The notes under the pieces are model-generated. The model had not been told where the DNA came from, did no database searches, and worked only from the letters and a program-made list of their open reading frames with translations. Below are positions 22,480 through 33,913 of a stretch of 64,000 nucleotides of DNA, piece by piece. The stretch comes from Mesodorylaimus sp. YZB2_4 (Eukaryota; Nematoda; Enoplea; Dorylaimida; Dorylaimidae). Both the position numbers and the translations under genes were made by a program. Every line of letters starts with the position of its first letter. Within the stretch, counting starts at the first letter, position 1. The stretch covers positions 372,001 through 436,000 of the forward strand of contig JASANH010000212.1 of NCBI GenBank assembly GCA_030248295.1. Direction: 5' to 3'.

Positions 22480-23117
22480 TGTAACCAGGCCTGGCAGGCG
22501 TAGGAGGGAGGCGGCCGACCGAAGTCGGCGGGTCAAAAACTCCGACTGGAGCAGGATAGTCTTGCGACTATACCTACGGCTGAAACATCAACCCGAGGGG
22601 TTGACGCTTCCCAGCCAGGGGAGAGTATCGATTACTCTCTCCCACTCGCCATGGCCTACCAGGCGGGGGGTTACATTCCTCCCATCGACAGAAGAAGCGA
22701 CGACCCCGTCGCTCTTCCCGGAAGGAAGACCTCCCCCTCCCAATAAGATAGAGGGCCGACCTCACACTGCCTACGCAGTGCAGACGGTACTGGGACCAGT
22801 TGGGTAGGCTGGCCGTGCCAGTGTTGGTCTAAACGCCCTAGACCGTGACGAACATGGGCGCACCCAGCGGTTCGACGGGGACTTACACCACTATGGATGG
22901 CCCCTAGGTCCGCGACGCCAATTTAACCAGGCCTCGCAGGCGTAGGAGGGAGGCGGCCGACCGAAGTCGGCGGGACAAAAACTCCGACTAGAGCAGGATA
23001 ATCTTGCGACTATACTTACGGCTGAAACATCAACCCGAGGGGTTGACGTTTCCCAGCCAGGGGAGAGTATCGATTACTCTCTCCCACTCGCCATGGCCTA
23101 CCAGGCGGGGGGTTACA
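22480..23117 (+). mobile_element. TRIM-like element: two 196-bp direct terminal repeats around 246 bp
   Basis: Repeats 22480-22675 and 22922-23117 have the same length and differ at few positions. Each is bounded by TG/CA-type ends with short inverted termini (TGTAACC...GGTTACA; the second copy starts TTTAACC). ACGG occurs immediately before (22476-22479) and after (23118-23121), read as a 4-bp target-site duplication. There is no coding capacity. Each repeat folds strongly: GCCGAC-CGAA-GTCGGC, an AGG...CCT stem with ATAGTC/GACTAT, TCAACCC-GAG-GGGTTGA, and GGGAGAGTA/TACTCTCTCCC around TCGAT. The internal part is GC-rich and also hairpin-rich. A plausible tRNA primer-binding site or polypurine tract is not evident, so terminal-repeat retrotransposon in miniature is the best fit rather than proven. 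Confidence 0.65.
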
Positions 23118-23149
23118 ACGGCATCCCCTCACATAGTCGAGAGTCGCGA

Positions 23150-24235
23150 CCGGATCTGATGGGGGTTTGTCGGATCGGATCGGATCGGATCGGATCGGAT
23201 GAGTTTCGGATCGGATCATGTGAAATTCACGTGTGTAATTTTTTTAAAATCGAAAACGCATTCAATTTTTTTCGGAATGTTGCTCTCCCATGATAAACAT
23301 ACAGTATTCATTATCACAGAGCCATAGCACAAGCAGCCTCTCTCACGTCAGCCACACTGCTCCTCATAGATCTACTTTGCAAGCAGATACAGTAAAGAAG
23401 ATCCATGCTGCTCATAAATGACTGACCATAACTTCAAATCTGCTAATAAAAGCGGATATTTCCACTTCTTTCCTCTCCCCTTTAATATGTTTGTCTTCCG
23501 ACTCCAAACATTCGCAAAATATGACGCGGCAACATCAGCACCCGTTGGGTCGAGCTCAACAAAACCAAAAAGCATGATTTGTTTCTGGGTGCAAAATAAA
23601 GCACTCTGAAAAATATCAGAGGCGTCTGACCAATGAGTTAGCAGTGGGCAGCGCCTGAAGTCATGGGAATTATTTTAATTCTTCTAGATTTTTGCATCAA
23701 ACCCAAGTGTTTTAAACTCAAAGCCCGAAACCTGAAAACCGAGTTTGGGAAGAGCCTGGCGTGTTTTTTTTTCTCAACGCTCGGGCTCCTTACCATACAA
23801 GAATTCAAAAATTCTCAGGACTTTGGGCCACCGCTACTGCTGATCGATCAGTTGGCCAGACGCGCCTGATATTTTTCAGAAAGCTTTCCTTTGCACCTAG
23901 AAACACATTACAAGTTTATTGGTCATCCATCTTTTCTCTGGCCTCAAATGATAATAATGATCTTACTTTCAACTCTAAATGAGCAGAAAAATGGAAGCGT
24001 CAACGCAGATATTGATCTTATCTCATTCATTACACTAGAGTGAGTGGAGAAAAACTGCCAACAGTTAGTTGTTTGCCCGTGGTGATTGCAAACACCGTCG
24101 GCTTAGAATGTCGGATTGGATAGCTCAGATCGGATGATCCGATCCGAATTTTCGGATCGGATATCTGATCCGAATCCGATCCGGTCCGATCAGGTCCGAT
24201 CCGAATCCGATCCGGTCCGATCCGGCCGTGAGTCG
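23150..24235. repeat. Region flanked by inverted GGATC/GATCC arrays
   Basis: The left array (about 23155-23215) repeats CGGAT; the right array (about 24130-24232) repeats the complementary GATCCGA/TCCGATCCGG units. The outer sequences (CGACCGGATC and its inverted form CCGGCCGTGAG) are loosely matched, suggesting a roughly 1-kb fold-back or satellite-ended element. Confidence 0.45.
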
Positions 24236-24604
24236 AGAGGAATCCATTGAAGACTATGAATGAATTTGTATGAGATGGTGAAATCTAGGGTTCTGGTAGG
24301 AATCTTGGGTCCTCAGGATAGGACACTATTCACACCTATTTTGATACCTAAAGATTCGAAGCATTATGACAAAATTTTTGTCAACTTCACCTTTTGGAGC
24401 ATAGATTCTTGCCTGCTTATCAGTTCTTGTCAAGTGTGCGGCAGATGTCGCACCAAAGCTTTGCACAGTATTACGAGGACTGTATCACTTCTCTCCACTT
24501 TTTTATTTTTCTCTTCTTTGCGGGGCCTACATAGTAGGGGTAGAGGAGATGCCAATTATTTCGAATAAATGGTTAACGACAATAAACTCAGTCAGATATT
24601 GGCG

Positions 24605-25042
24605 CTTGGCGTCATGTTTTCGAAACGTGCCATATGCATGAAATTTCACGCATCAAAAACCTTTGAACCTAAGGTACCCTATTATTAGTGGACACAGGAT
24701 ACTGCACGCGGTACCAGAGCCATGATAGCGAGAGGTCGCATCGTGCGGAGTTGATACATCACCAGCTGCACAACATAGCCAGTTAAGCGAGAGAGAAGAA
24801 TCTCCGGCCACATTGTTCTCATCGTCAATTCGACACGCTTGATGCCTGATATAGAAGAATAAAGGAGATGTTGTGCTTATATGCTCCTGCGACCCGACAA
24901 ATATCGTAAGCGCCATTAGTCCTCGAGTTTCTGTTCAAACCTTACAGCGAATTTACTCTCAAGTTATTCTATGGCCCATATTAAGAGATTTGATTAAGGC
25001 AAGTCTCCCGGACTTCAGGCCTGAAAGACAGGTGCTTTGAGG
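24605..25042 (+). repeat. Upstream region of receptor B, duplicated upstream of receptor C
   Basis: Shares many blocks with 33540-33960: GTCATGTTTTCGA, ACCTTTGAACCTAAGG, GCACAACATA, TGCCTG(A/G)TATAGAA and CTGCGAC. The coding sequences were therefore duplicated together with their flank. The conserved TATAGAA block is a candidate core-promoter element. Confidence 0.7.
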
Positions 25043-26119
25043 ATGGGATACTGCAAAGCTTCGTTGGCTATTTGCGCATTCGGTATAGTCTGCAATATAT
25101 TCATGACCTCTTGGCTGACCAGGTCTCGTTTGGCCACCACAGTCAATCGGCTACTGGCCCTAATCACATTTTCGGACGCTGTGCTTATGTCGCTCCATTT
25201 TATTTACGTTATCCATTTCGAAATGGGAGAGCGACACCGATGCCCCATCGATCTTCTGACCTTGCCGTGGGTCACATTCCAACTGATCTACGCCAACGTC
25301 AGTGTCTATCTAAGAGCATTCACCCTTTGGCTCTCAGTTGCAATAGCTCTTTACAGAAAAATGGTTTTATCCAGAAAGACTCCTTTAAGGAAAGAAAATT
25401 ATAGTTTTTCCCTGAAGGTAGGTCTTGGAGTCGCTATAGCTGTTTCTATGATGTGTACTCCCATTTTTGTGCAACATTCTGTCGTGGAAGGCCCTCGTGC
25501 CCCTGAAAATGATACCATTTGTCCAGGTAACCACAGCGCATATTACGTGTTGCAACACCCCGCGTTCGTTTTATGGAATAACAACTTTTTAGTCAAGATT
25601 GCATTTTGGACGAATGGACTCCTTTTAAAGTTGGCTCCGTGTCTGCTACTCTCGTATTCCTCGATGAATGTCGCAGTTTTAATGTACTTGAGACATCGGA
25701 AGAGGAAAAAAAGCCTTTTCCAAAATAATGTTTTTATTAATAAAATGAAAGAAAAAATAAGCGGCCGTTTGAATTCATTTGGCCAAAAGAGAGTTCGTAT
25801 GCCCAGCTCTCTAATCTTGGTGATCATTTTATTCACCACTGTTTTGTGTGAGTTACCAAATACCATATTGTCGCTTATGACAGGGATTTGGCCAAATGCT
25901 TTCATGAAAACTTATCTGAGCTTATCGAGTGTCATGGATCTTTTGTCCTTGTTCAGTTGCACTACCACATCCATTTTATGTTTTATAATGAGTCGAATGC
26001 TGCGAGAATCCTTGATCACGCAATTTCAAGGTGCTTTTCAAGACGTGATGATCTGGCTAACATCGATATTTTGGAGGATCATGTGGGGACGGCAAATGTC
26101 AATAACTTCGACGGAATGA
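25043..26119 (+). CDS. DMSR-like seven-transmembrane receptor B, 358 aa
   Basis: A single-exon paralogue of receptors A and C, with the same helix pattern. It starts MGYCKASLAI at the conserved family Met. The helix 3 entry has the expected Cys (RCPID, codon at 25241) and extracellular loop 2 has its likely partner (ICPG, codon at 25520). The DRY position reads YRK. Helix 6-7 carries CELPNTILSLMTGIWP, SSVMDLLSLF and MSRMLRES, as in myosuppressin-type receptors. The C-tail ends in a hydrophobic, Trp-rich stretch, unlike the basic tail of A. The closest relative is receptor C, with which it also shares upstream DNA. An AATAAA lies at 26371-26376. Peptide-receptor function is inferred from the family. 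Confidence 0.85.
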   Translation: MGYCKASLAICAFGIVCNIFMTSWLTRSRLATTVNRLLALITFSDAVLMSLHFIYVIHFEMGERHRCPIDLLTLPWVTFQLIYANVSVYLRAFTLWLSVAIALYRKMVLSRKTPLRKENYSFSLKVGLGVAIAVSMMCTPIFVQHSVVEGPRAPENDTICPGNHSAYYVLQHPAFVLWNNNFLVKIAFWTNGLLLKLAPCLLLSYSSMNVAVLMYLRHRKRKKSLFQNNVFINKMKEKISGRLNSFGQKRVRMPSSLILVIILFTTVLCELPNTILSLMTGIWPNAFMKTYLSLSSVMDLLSLFSCTTTSILCFIMSRMLRESLITQFQGAFQDVMIWLTSIFWRIMWGRQMSITSTE

Positions 26120-26370
26120 GAGTTGATTGTGCGGCTTTGTTTTTTGGTTTTTATTGAAAAATCTTATTATTTTTTTTGGCGATTTGTTTTTTTGTGGAAC
26201 GTGTCATTTTATTTATAAATACAAGCTTAACAAAGGGTTGCAAAACCATAGAAATGAGGCGATGTTTTGCTTTGGTGATTTGGTGATCGATTCTGATGAA
26301 ATATTTTCATTAGCAGAAGACCCAGTCACGTTACAGTTTCTGGCTTCAAATATAAAAGCTCCCCCAAAGA

Positions 26371-26376
26371 AATAAA
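26371..26376 (+). terminator. Polyadenylation signal AATAAA for receptor B
   Basis: Hexamer about 250 bp after the stop codon; position only. Confidence 0.4.
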
Positions 26377-27159
26377 ACTTGAGTTACAAAAATCACAGCC
26401 ACAGAGGTACTGGGGCGTACCCGTACATTTAATAAACGTACACTTATCAGGATACAACTAAATACAGTATTATACTTGTGATCATACAGTTGTTTCTGGC
26501 GATTTCATGTCAATATGCCTGGGCGAAAATGTCGTGCGTCAAAATATCTTAGAGACAGTATGCCGTCTGAAATACCGTTAGCTAGAATAAAGGTCAGGAG
26601 GAAATGAAGTCGTGAGTGAAGAATGCTTCGGACGTAGAACAAAGAAGGTGGCAGAAGAAGAGGGTGAGTCTAGATTGCGTATGAGTATACAGATTCAGCC
26701 AGCCATTACTGCTTTTTATTCGTGACAATGCACCAGGCTTTCATAGGCTTCAGGCTTGCGAAGAAGATACTAGATAAATACTTCCTGCTTTTGTACAATT
26801 TTTGTACAATATTAGAGTCGAGATTTTCTGCAAGGGCGCCTACAGACGTCTGTAGATTTTGAAACCCTTCAAAGCCGCTTGCCAACTAATACTGTGCACT
26901 AATACATGTGCTTATGTCCCTACCATACGATAGTACTCTAAGCTTGCACAGGAGTGTACATCAAAATATCAGTCCCCTATAAATTCCCTTTTCAGGTACA
27001 GTCCCCTTATACACTCACCCCATTCCAATCAATACTGGCTAGCAGGGTTGCCAGACGCTCAAAGCAAATCCCTGCGCACGTGACCCTGAAAACCTCCACA
27101 AAACCTTCATCACTTATCCAAAAGCCGTCAATAATCCCCTCACAAAATATCACGTGCGG
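26377..27159. other. No recognised gene
   Basis: Non-coding, AT-rich; nothing recognised. Confidence 0.35.
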
Positions 27160-27335
27160 TATCATGTTCATGTTCATGTTTCACCACATCACCAAACGCT
27201 TATGCGCACTCGAGGGTGAAGAGACACATTTTACACGAAATGATTTACCAGCACGCGAGTCGAACACTCGCCCGCAACTGCGCACCTGGCGTGAGAGGCA
27301 GACACCTAACCCACCAGGTCACGAGGCCGGTATGT
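27160..27335 (-). mobile_element. tRNA-derived SINE, family A
   Basis: Nearly the reverse complement of 57540-57715: GGTGGGTTAGGTGTCTGCC, then a GTGTTCGACTCG B box, CACTCGAGGGTG-type block and a CATGAA-repeat tail (27162-27180). Confidence 0.8.
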
Positions 27336-28918
27336 TAGGTGACGAACTGTAATCACAAAAAAGTCAGACAAAGTGAGCATCACGCTTTTACTGAACGGCA
27401 CCTTGCTAGCTACAACATTTCTTTGAGAAAATCTAATGGATCAGACCAGAATCAACCGATCCGATTCTTGGCCTGGATCCCGATCACGATCCGAGTCGAC
27501 CGATCCGATTTGATCAAATGATACGTGTAGGGATGATGTGTTTGACACTGCGTCCTGACCAACCTGCCATGGTTCCTCGCTGTCACTCTCTGTTAGACCA
27601 TCCAGGACATAAGAGAGATAAGCAGCAACCAAAGCAGCAACTAAAGCAGCTACTTGCTAGGTTTCGGGGCCACCAAGCCGAAGTCTGCGCAAGTTTCTCG
27701 GATTTCTAAACAGGATATGCGGCAACTTGTGCCCTGAACATTATCCTGGTTCTTGTGCTGATTGTGGCCCATTTCGGCCAGTGTCCTCTTTCAGCCGCAA
27801 AAATTCCCAGCTCGGCCAGGGTATTGTTTCACCCAATGTACGTGTTTGGCCAGTAAAGTTTCAGCCAGAAAGCTGATTCGTCCAAACTCTTCTTTGAAAA
27901 GGTAGCAAGCATTCTTTAAAAGAATTAGTTTACTTCAATCTCCCTTCCACGAAATACGCTTGGTGAACAAAGGATTCGAGTAAGCTTAAATTTCTTGCAC
28001 CAGCGCATTCAAACTAACGTTCCATCGTAAATAAAATATTCTGACCTTTTGAGAGCTCGAAAATCAGTCTGAAAAGAAGACAGCAGGATGGCGCCATTGC
28101 TGTTTTGTAGAATCGCCTTCAGTTTTAGTTCTCGATTATGATCTGTTGGTATTTTGACCATTTTTAACCACGTCATGGGTGCGGGTGCAGGCATGCCGAG
28201 AGAACACCATATGCACTTGCTGTACAGAGATTTTGGCTGAGTTGGGACTGGTCGTACTGGAACACTTGCAAAAAGGCGACACTGGCTCACTAGATACAAT
28301 GGCCAGAAGGGGATTCTGTTCCAAACGGTCGCTGGCTGAATCAGGATGGGCCCCTGAGAAATAATCCATGATCGAACCCAACAGATATTTCTCCCCAAAG
28401 ACATTTGTTGAAGCTGATCATAAGCGTCAGCGACAAGTTCTGCGATGTCTAAAAATGTCTAATGTCTGTTGTACTGTTGTGGTTGCTCAAATTTCAGTTA
28501 CTGACATACAGTTTCAGGCAGTTAAGGACTACATATATCATTAGCTATAGCGGGAAAAATACGCAATACGCATACGAATTGAAGAGCCCTTGCGTATACG
28601 CATGTGCATTCAAATTAAGTATTTTTACCAACCGTAGTTAGCACACCGCGCTGCTGAAAAATGGATGTCGCGAATTAAATTACCCATTTGCGACACGAAT
28701 ATGCAAGATATCACAAAATGGAGAAGGCGTAATGCTGGTGATGTTGGTGCGATCTTCGTGAGATGGATGTTGGTGCGAGGTACATGATGTTGGTGCGATG
28801 GAGAGCGGTTGCGCTTTTTGCTGCTGTGTGTGTGCCCATCTTCGCAACTTGAAAGACCAGTTTTCCAATGTGGTCTAAAATGGCTTAAGTATCGATTATC
28901 ACGAAAATCTATTTTTCT
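27336..28918. other. No supported gene; short minisatellite
   Basis: About 27720-27770 reads CGNLCPEHYPGSCADC, perhaps a gag-like cysteine remnant, which is weak. The 13-bp unit GATGTTGGTGCGA occurs three times at 28740-28752, 28766-28778 and 28786-28798. Minus-strand ORFs around 28009-28404 show no recognisable domain. Confidence 0.4.
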
Positions 28919-31236
28919 GTGGCATTGATCACGATTTCAAAATTTAAGTTTGATTTCTCTAATATCAACAACATCAGAGGAAAATTTGGAATGTTTCAAG
29001 CAGAATTACATGGAGGAAATTATGATTTCTACTCGATTGTTGAATCCAAGATCGACTCCTCAATTTTAGACTACGAGATCACTGCCCCTGGTTATGGCCT
29101 ATTCCGACAAGATCGAACTCTTAATAGTCGTCTATTATCTATTATTGGTGATTCTATTATCTATCGTTTTCTATTATAAAAATTCATTTCCCTGCATTCA
29201 ACTCAAGGGGCCTTCTGATTTTGGTGTTGGGAAAGAAGTCGAAGCCCTAGCTGTACAAAGTGGTAGTGTTCGTAATTCAGTTATTGTTGTCTCCGTAGAC
29301 GTATTTACCAAAAAAGTCATCATCATCAGTTAATGCACTGCATGACTACTTGTCAAGGGCATCCGCACGAAATTTTCATCGTCTGGTGATCATAGGTGAC
29401 GTCAATACTGATTATTTGACGGATTCTCCTGAGCGGAAACGTTTAGTCGCAATGCTGTCTGCAAGTGGTGGCGACCAAACTGTGGCCGCTGCCACCCGTC
29501 TGGATCCCATCCAGAAAACTCGTTCATTGATTGATTTGGTCATTTTGGGGGATCATATTTGCAAACGCCATGTGTCAAAGTCATTTTTATCTATACCTTG
29601 GAAATCTGACCAGGATGCGATTGAAGTGGAAATCTCAGCAACTTACGAAAAGCTAACCCAGGACTTGCGTCGCAATTGGCTATTGAACACTGGGAATTGG
29701 GACCACGTCAATAGCCATCTGTCAGAATATAATTTAGTCAATTTGGTTGAAACAGCTCCCACGATCGACTCGGCTTGCGAATTCTTGACCAGCAAAAGCA
29801 ATGAGGCATTATCAGAATTTTGCCGCCAAAAGAACGTTCGATTCGACAAACGATCACCATGGGTGTCATCCAATTTATTAGCCTTGATTCGGCGCAAAAA
29901 CATCGCTTACAAAAGGTGGAAGAAATCTGGAGATATTGTGGATGAACGTATTTTCAAATCACTCTGTGCTCAAGTGAGGAAATCAGTTGGACGATCAAAA
30001 AATGGACTATATCAAGGAGAAATGTTTGGGGATCAATACCGCTGATCAATTTCGGTCAGCTTATCGCAAAATTATCGCCTCGAAGAAGCACAATTCCAGC
30101 CCTGATCGATTCAAATGATCGCCCGCTTCTATCAAACCTCGAAAAAGCCAATGCTCTGAACATTGAATTTTCGAACAATTTCAATTCTGAAGACTATGGC
30201 AAATTCAAACTTCCACCGCTGGATCCTGACGATTTTCTGGACTACAAAGTCAATGATTCATTCATTTTCCGAGAGATTTCTAGTCTAAACCGAAGTAGTG
30301 CGCCAGGCGAGGATGGTTTGACTGTTACGATCATCGAACGGATCGCCCCCGCTATTGTACCTGCTCTCACCGCCCTCTCTAACAGATCCATTGCGGAAGA
30401 AATATTCCCTGCACCCTGGAAAAAGCGAAGATAACAGCAATGCCAAAGTCAGGTGGAACAACGATCTTAACTCATTTCGGCCTATTTTGCTATTATGCAT
30501 CATGTCCAAATTGTTAGAACGACACCTCGATTAATTGTTCCGACTGTTTTTGCATATTTCTCCGAAGCAGCATGGTTTCGTCAAGCGGCGGGGAACAAAT
30601 AGTGCTTTAACCCCTAGTTGGTCTCACTGTTCGCAGCATCAAGTAGCAACTGTACGATGCCTGTGCTAGAAGATAGTTCTTCCTTTCGTACGATTCATGT
30701 TTCAATTGAAGTTATTATTGTTTTTGGGCACTTTTTTGGGGTTTTCGGGCCGCCGTTTGAGAACCGCTTGATCGATTTCGATAATTTTTGGTACTAGCAT
30801 GTCCTACCTACCAACCTATGATACTACCAAACGGTCTTGCAAAATAATGGCTGGTTGTCGAGATATGCAGATAAAACCGTTTCGCCCTGTGTTATAACAT
30901 GCGTTGGGTCTGTGGACCCAAGAGTTCGACCAACTACGGGTTAATTTCGGCCAGTCAATTCATCCGCGACTCGCTCAACTCAAAAAAAGTAAAAATCGTA
31001 GCAGGAGTGTTTTTGGATCTTAAAAAAGCGTTTGACAAGGTGCCGCATAGTCCCTTACTGCAACGGCTGTTTCTCGATCATAGAATTCCGTCAAAAATTG
31101 TGCGATGGGTGGCATCTTATTTATCTGGTCGCTCACAGCGAGTGATCATTGACGGATGCTCGTCAGATTCAATTCCCGTGCGATCTGGTGAACCGCAAGG
31201 TAGTATCCTGGGACCTACCTTGTTCGTCGATGCGTG
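28919..31236 (+). mobile_element. Degenerate LINE: endonuclease and reverse-transcriptase remnants
   Basis: 5' endonuclease-like part at about 28919-29110 (INNIRGKFGMFQAEL, SIVESKIDSSILD, APGYGLFRQDR). It is followed by LVIIGDVNTDYL and SLIDLVILGD (29390-29550), the usual end of an APE endonuclease. A linker leads into reverse transcriptase with SSAPGEDGL (30295-30320) and FRPILLLCIMSKLLERHLD. It then breaks and resumes at 30899 with VFLDLKKAFDKVPHSPLL, SYLSGRSQRV and PQGSILGPTLF. The copy has frame changes at about 30020 and 30090, an in-frame stop, roughly 290 bp of foreign or unrecognised sequence at about 30610-30895, and no YADD or 3' end. A Jockey/CR1-like group is likely, but the clade cannot be assigned by eye. 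Confidence 0.8.
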
Positions 31237-31439
31237 GGGGGTTTGTTTGTTGACGTAATATAGCAGATGCCGTCTGTTGTTTTAGGAAAATTTTCCATCC
31301 GACAGGAATGGAGGTACAGTATTGGAGTGTGTAGATCGAAAACAAAACAGGTGGATTGATATTAAGCTGAGCGAAATGAAAAAGAAGCGGTCCAATCATG
31401 CCATATACTTTTACTGGCAACCTGCCAGTAAGCGAGACC

Positions 31440-32091
31440 CCCACTAAAAAAGGTCCATGAAATGGACCAACCCCTAGGTGCTTAGGAATAGAGAACACAA
31501 ACCTGCCACCAAAAAACCGTGCGAAAAATTTCCCCTCTCCACGCGCTTCTCTATTCATAAGCCCTGACAAATGATACCGTTGTGCGTTGCTGCAGGAACG
31601 CTGAAGCTTCGTGGCATGCGGTCACTACACTCACGTTCTATGTATAGCGTGAAATAAACATTGCACAGGAAGCTTACTCTCTGACACAATGAGTAACCGA
31701 CACAGCCATTATATCCGGACACTTGGCATTCTATTAATTGACCTACAGCTTGCAATCGTAACATGCCTACAGTTATAGTGACATAACGCACTGTCCATTT
31801 ACAAAATGCATAGTTTACTTGAAAGACTAAACGAATCACTGCACCGAACCCATAACAGCAAAATCTCATGCCTCCAACCATGCAAGCAATGCAGCAAATG
31901 CTTCTATGCATTATGACTCGGCATGCAATGTATTCTCCACGCTATACCTAACGCAAGGGTATATCAGGGCTTAGGAATAGAGAAGCGCGTGGAGAAAGGA
32001 AATTTTTCGCACGGTTTTTTGGTGGCAGGTTTGTGTTCTCTTTTCCTAAGCACCTAGCGGTTGGTCCATTTCATAGACCTTTTTTAGTGGG
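31440..32091. mobile_element. Inverted-repeat element with 128-bp terminal arms
   Basis: Arms 31440-31567 and 31964-32091 are the same length and near-perfect reverse complements, starting CCCACTAAAAAAGGTC. The middle (396 bp) has no coding capacity. No clear target-site duplication is seen (flanks GAGAC and TATCA). Probably a non-autonomous DNA transposon. Confidence 0.75.
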
Positions 32092-32500
32092 TATCACAAG
32101 CTGCACAACATGCTCAGCTGAGCGAAAGCAAAGAATTAACGAGTCCGCTTGTTGCTAAAGCCAAATGTGATGCTATTTATGAGTGTTTAGGAAACTTGCG
32201 CCCACTTGTGCTCGCGCGACTAGCCAAACACCACGTGTTGTTATTAAGCCTTGTTGAACGCTCTACTGCTAAGCTATAAAGCTGTCTCTTATTGTCAAAT
32301 AGTCTCTCGACGTAAAGCTGCAAAAGACAGTTGTCATGTGAAGATGAAATATTTTATGGCTTTCTTGACTACATAGTTCCGTATTTGGAATATTTAGCAA
32401 TGTGTTACGACTGCTTCAGTAGTCTCGTGTGGGCACGACAATCAACCGATTGCTATATCTAATTACATATGTTCTCATGTCACTCACGCATGGCTACTTC
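32092..32500 (+). pseudogene. Relic of a fourth DMSR-like receptor
   Basis: It begins with upstream-type blocks shared with receptors B and C (GCTGCACAACAT, GAGCGAA, GCGACTAGCCAAA). At about 32415-32490 it then contains TCGTGTGGGCACGACAATCAACCGATTGC, split here as TCGTGTGGGCACGACAA plus TCAACCGATTGC, which is the end of helix 1 and the first loop of the receptors. It is followed by a shortened helix 2 stretch (CTCATGTCACTC). Nothing of the rest is left. Confidence 0.65.
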
Positions 32501-32708
32501 AAGCAAAGACAATTTTAATTTTTGCCTTGTTTGGTGTTTTCGTGGCATACAGACCACTGTGCACACTATGAATGCCTACACAACACACAGCACAACATCG
32601 TGTGTTACAGCATGACCAAGAACCACATTTGGAAATAAAGCTCGTCAGATTGTAATCAAGAAATAACAACATAATCAAAAACTATGGCACAAGAAAGCAT
32701 GCGACAAT

Positions 32709-33084
32709 CCCCAAGAATAACGCTATTCATACATAAGCGGTTTTTACTGGGAGAGATTTGTTATAACAAATACTTTCATTATCCGAAGTGAAATTTATGG
32801 ATCTAATTAAGCCCACAAATTCCAGCCTCATAATTCCAATCAGTCGGCCTCTCTGTTAAGAGATGCAATTGAAGAAGCCTTTTTGGGTGATGACGTCGAC
32901 GATTCAAAATGACAAGGACACATGACACATGCCAGTGTAGTTCACATGCGTGAATGACAAAAAATGATTAGCAGGTAATTAGCATCAAAGAAGAAAGCAA
33001 TAGAAGAACGTCGACTATCAGCCCCAAGAATAACGCTATTCATACATAAGCGGTTTTTACTGGGAGAGATTTGTTATAACAAAT
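32709..33084 (+). repeat. Identical 63-bp direct repeat, 313 bp apart
   Basis: Copies at 32709-32771 and 33022-33084 are identical, beginning CCCCAAGAATAACGC. Each ends in the perfect 16-bp palindrome ATTTGTTATAACAAAT (32756-32771 and 33069-33084). The sequence between has no ORF. Confidence 0.9.
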
Positions 33085-33539
33085 GCCCCGCTTCACCGAC
33101 CTCGCTAATTTTCAGGCGTTCCTCAAGGCTTTACAAGTGGAATGTTTTGCGTATCATTTATCCGTCATATCTTCGAGAGGAAATCGACATAAAATAGTGA
33201 TTTAAAACAGGTGTTTATGGCTCTGTGGATCTCGTATCCTCAGCCGACTTAGGACAATAACCACGTGGTAGATATCGCAAAACACGCGTGACAAAAGCCG
33301 TTTTGGTCATCTCGATCCTTGAAGGTTTACATCGGACCGTTCTGGTCACGTGTAATACTGCTAATGGACGTGGCTGACGTCGTAACGACAGCTGCTTCGT
33401 TTTACATGAACTGTACAATATGCTCCAACTTTAACATTCTATGCTGCCATCCTTTTACACAGCGGTCTGTAATTAGCAGCTTCCTGTTACTTCGGGTAAA
33501 GAACTCATAACAATGCAATCACACACAAATGGGTTTTGT

Positions 33540-33913
33540 GCGTCATGTTTTCGATACGTGCCATGAGCATGGGATCTCATGAATACGAAACCTTTGAACC
33601 TAAGGAACGTATTTATACGCGGTAGACCCCAGGATGCCACATGTTCCTGAAGGATGCCACATGACACTGAAGCTGTCAACGTCGATCGTATCATGGGGGG
33701 ATAATACATCATAAGCTGCCGCACAACATAACAAGTTGAGCGAAGGAATTCACGAGATCTCCTTGTTTTCAATAGACGTGCTATGCCTGGTATAGAACAA
33801 GAAAGCCTGTGCCCCTTTAGGCTCTGCGACTCGCCAAATATTGTTCATTGCGATAGTCCCCAAGCTTCTTGCTCGATCTAAGCTGTTCTGTAAAGTTGCT
33901 ATTTGGTTGTGCA
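33540..33913 (+). repeat. Upstream region of receptor C, duplicate of the receptor B flank
   Basis: Homologous to 24605-24980 (see shared blocks there). Contains an internal duplicate AGGATGCCACATG at about 33632 and 33653. Confidence 0.7.

Noticed and set aside
22560..22612. Hammerhead ribozyme in the structured repeat (GAAAC next to hairpins)
   Set aside because: The required CUGAUGA segment is absent on both strands in the copies I read.
22376..22807. 143-residue plus-strand ORF as a gene
   Set aside because: It is the terminal repeat and hairpin-rich internal part of the TRIM-like element.
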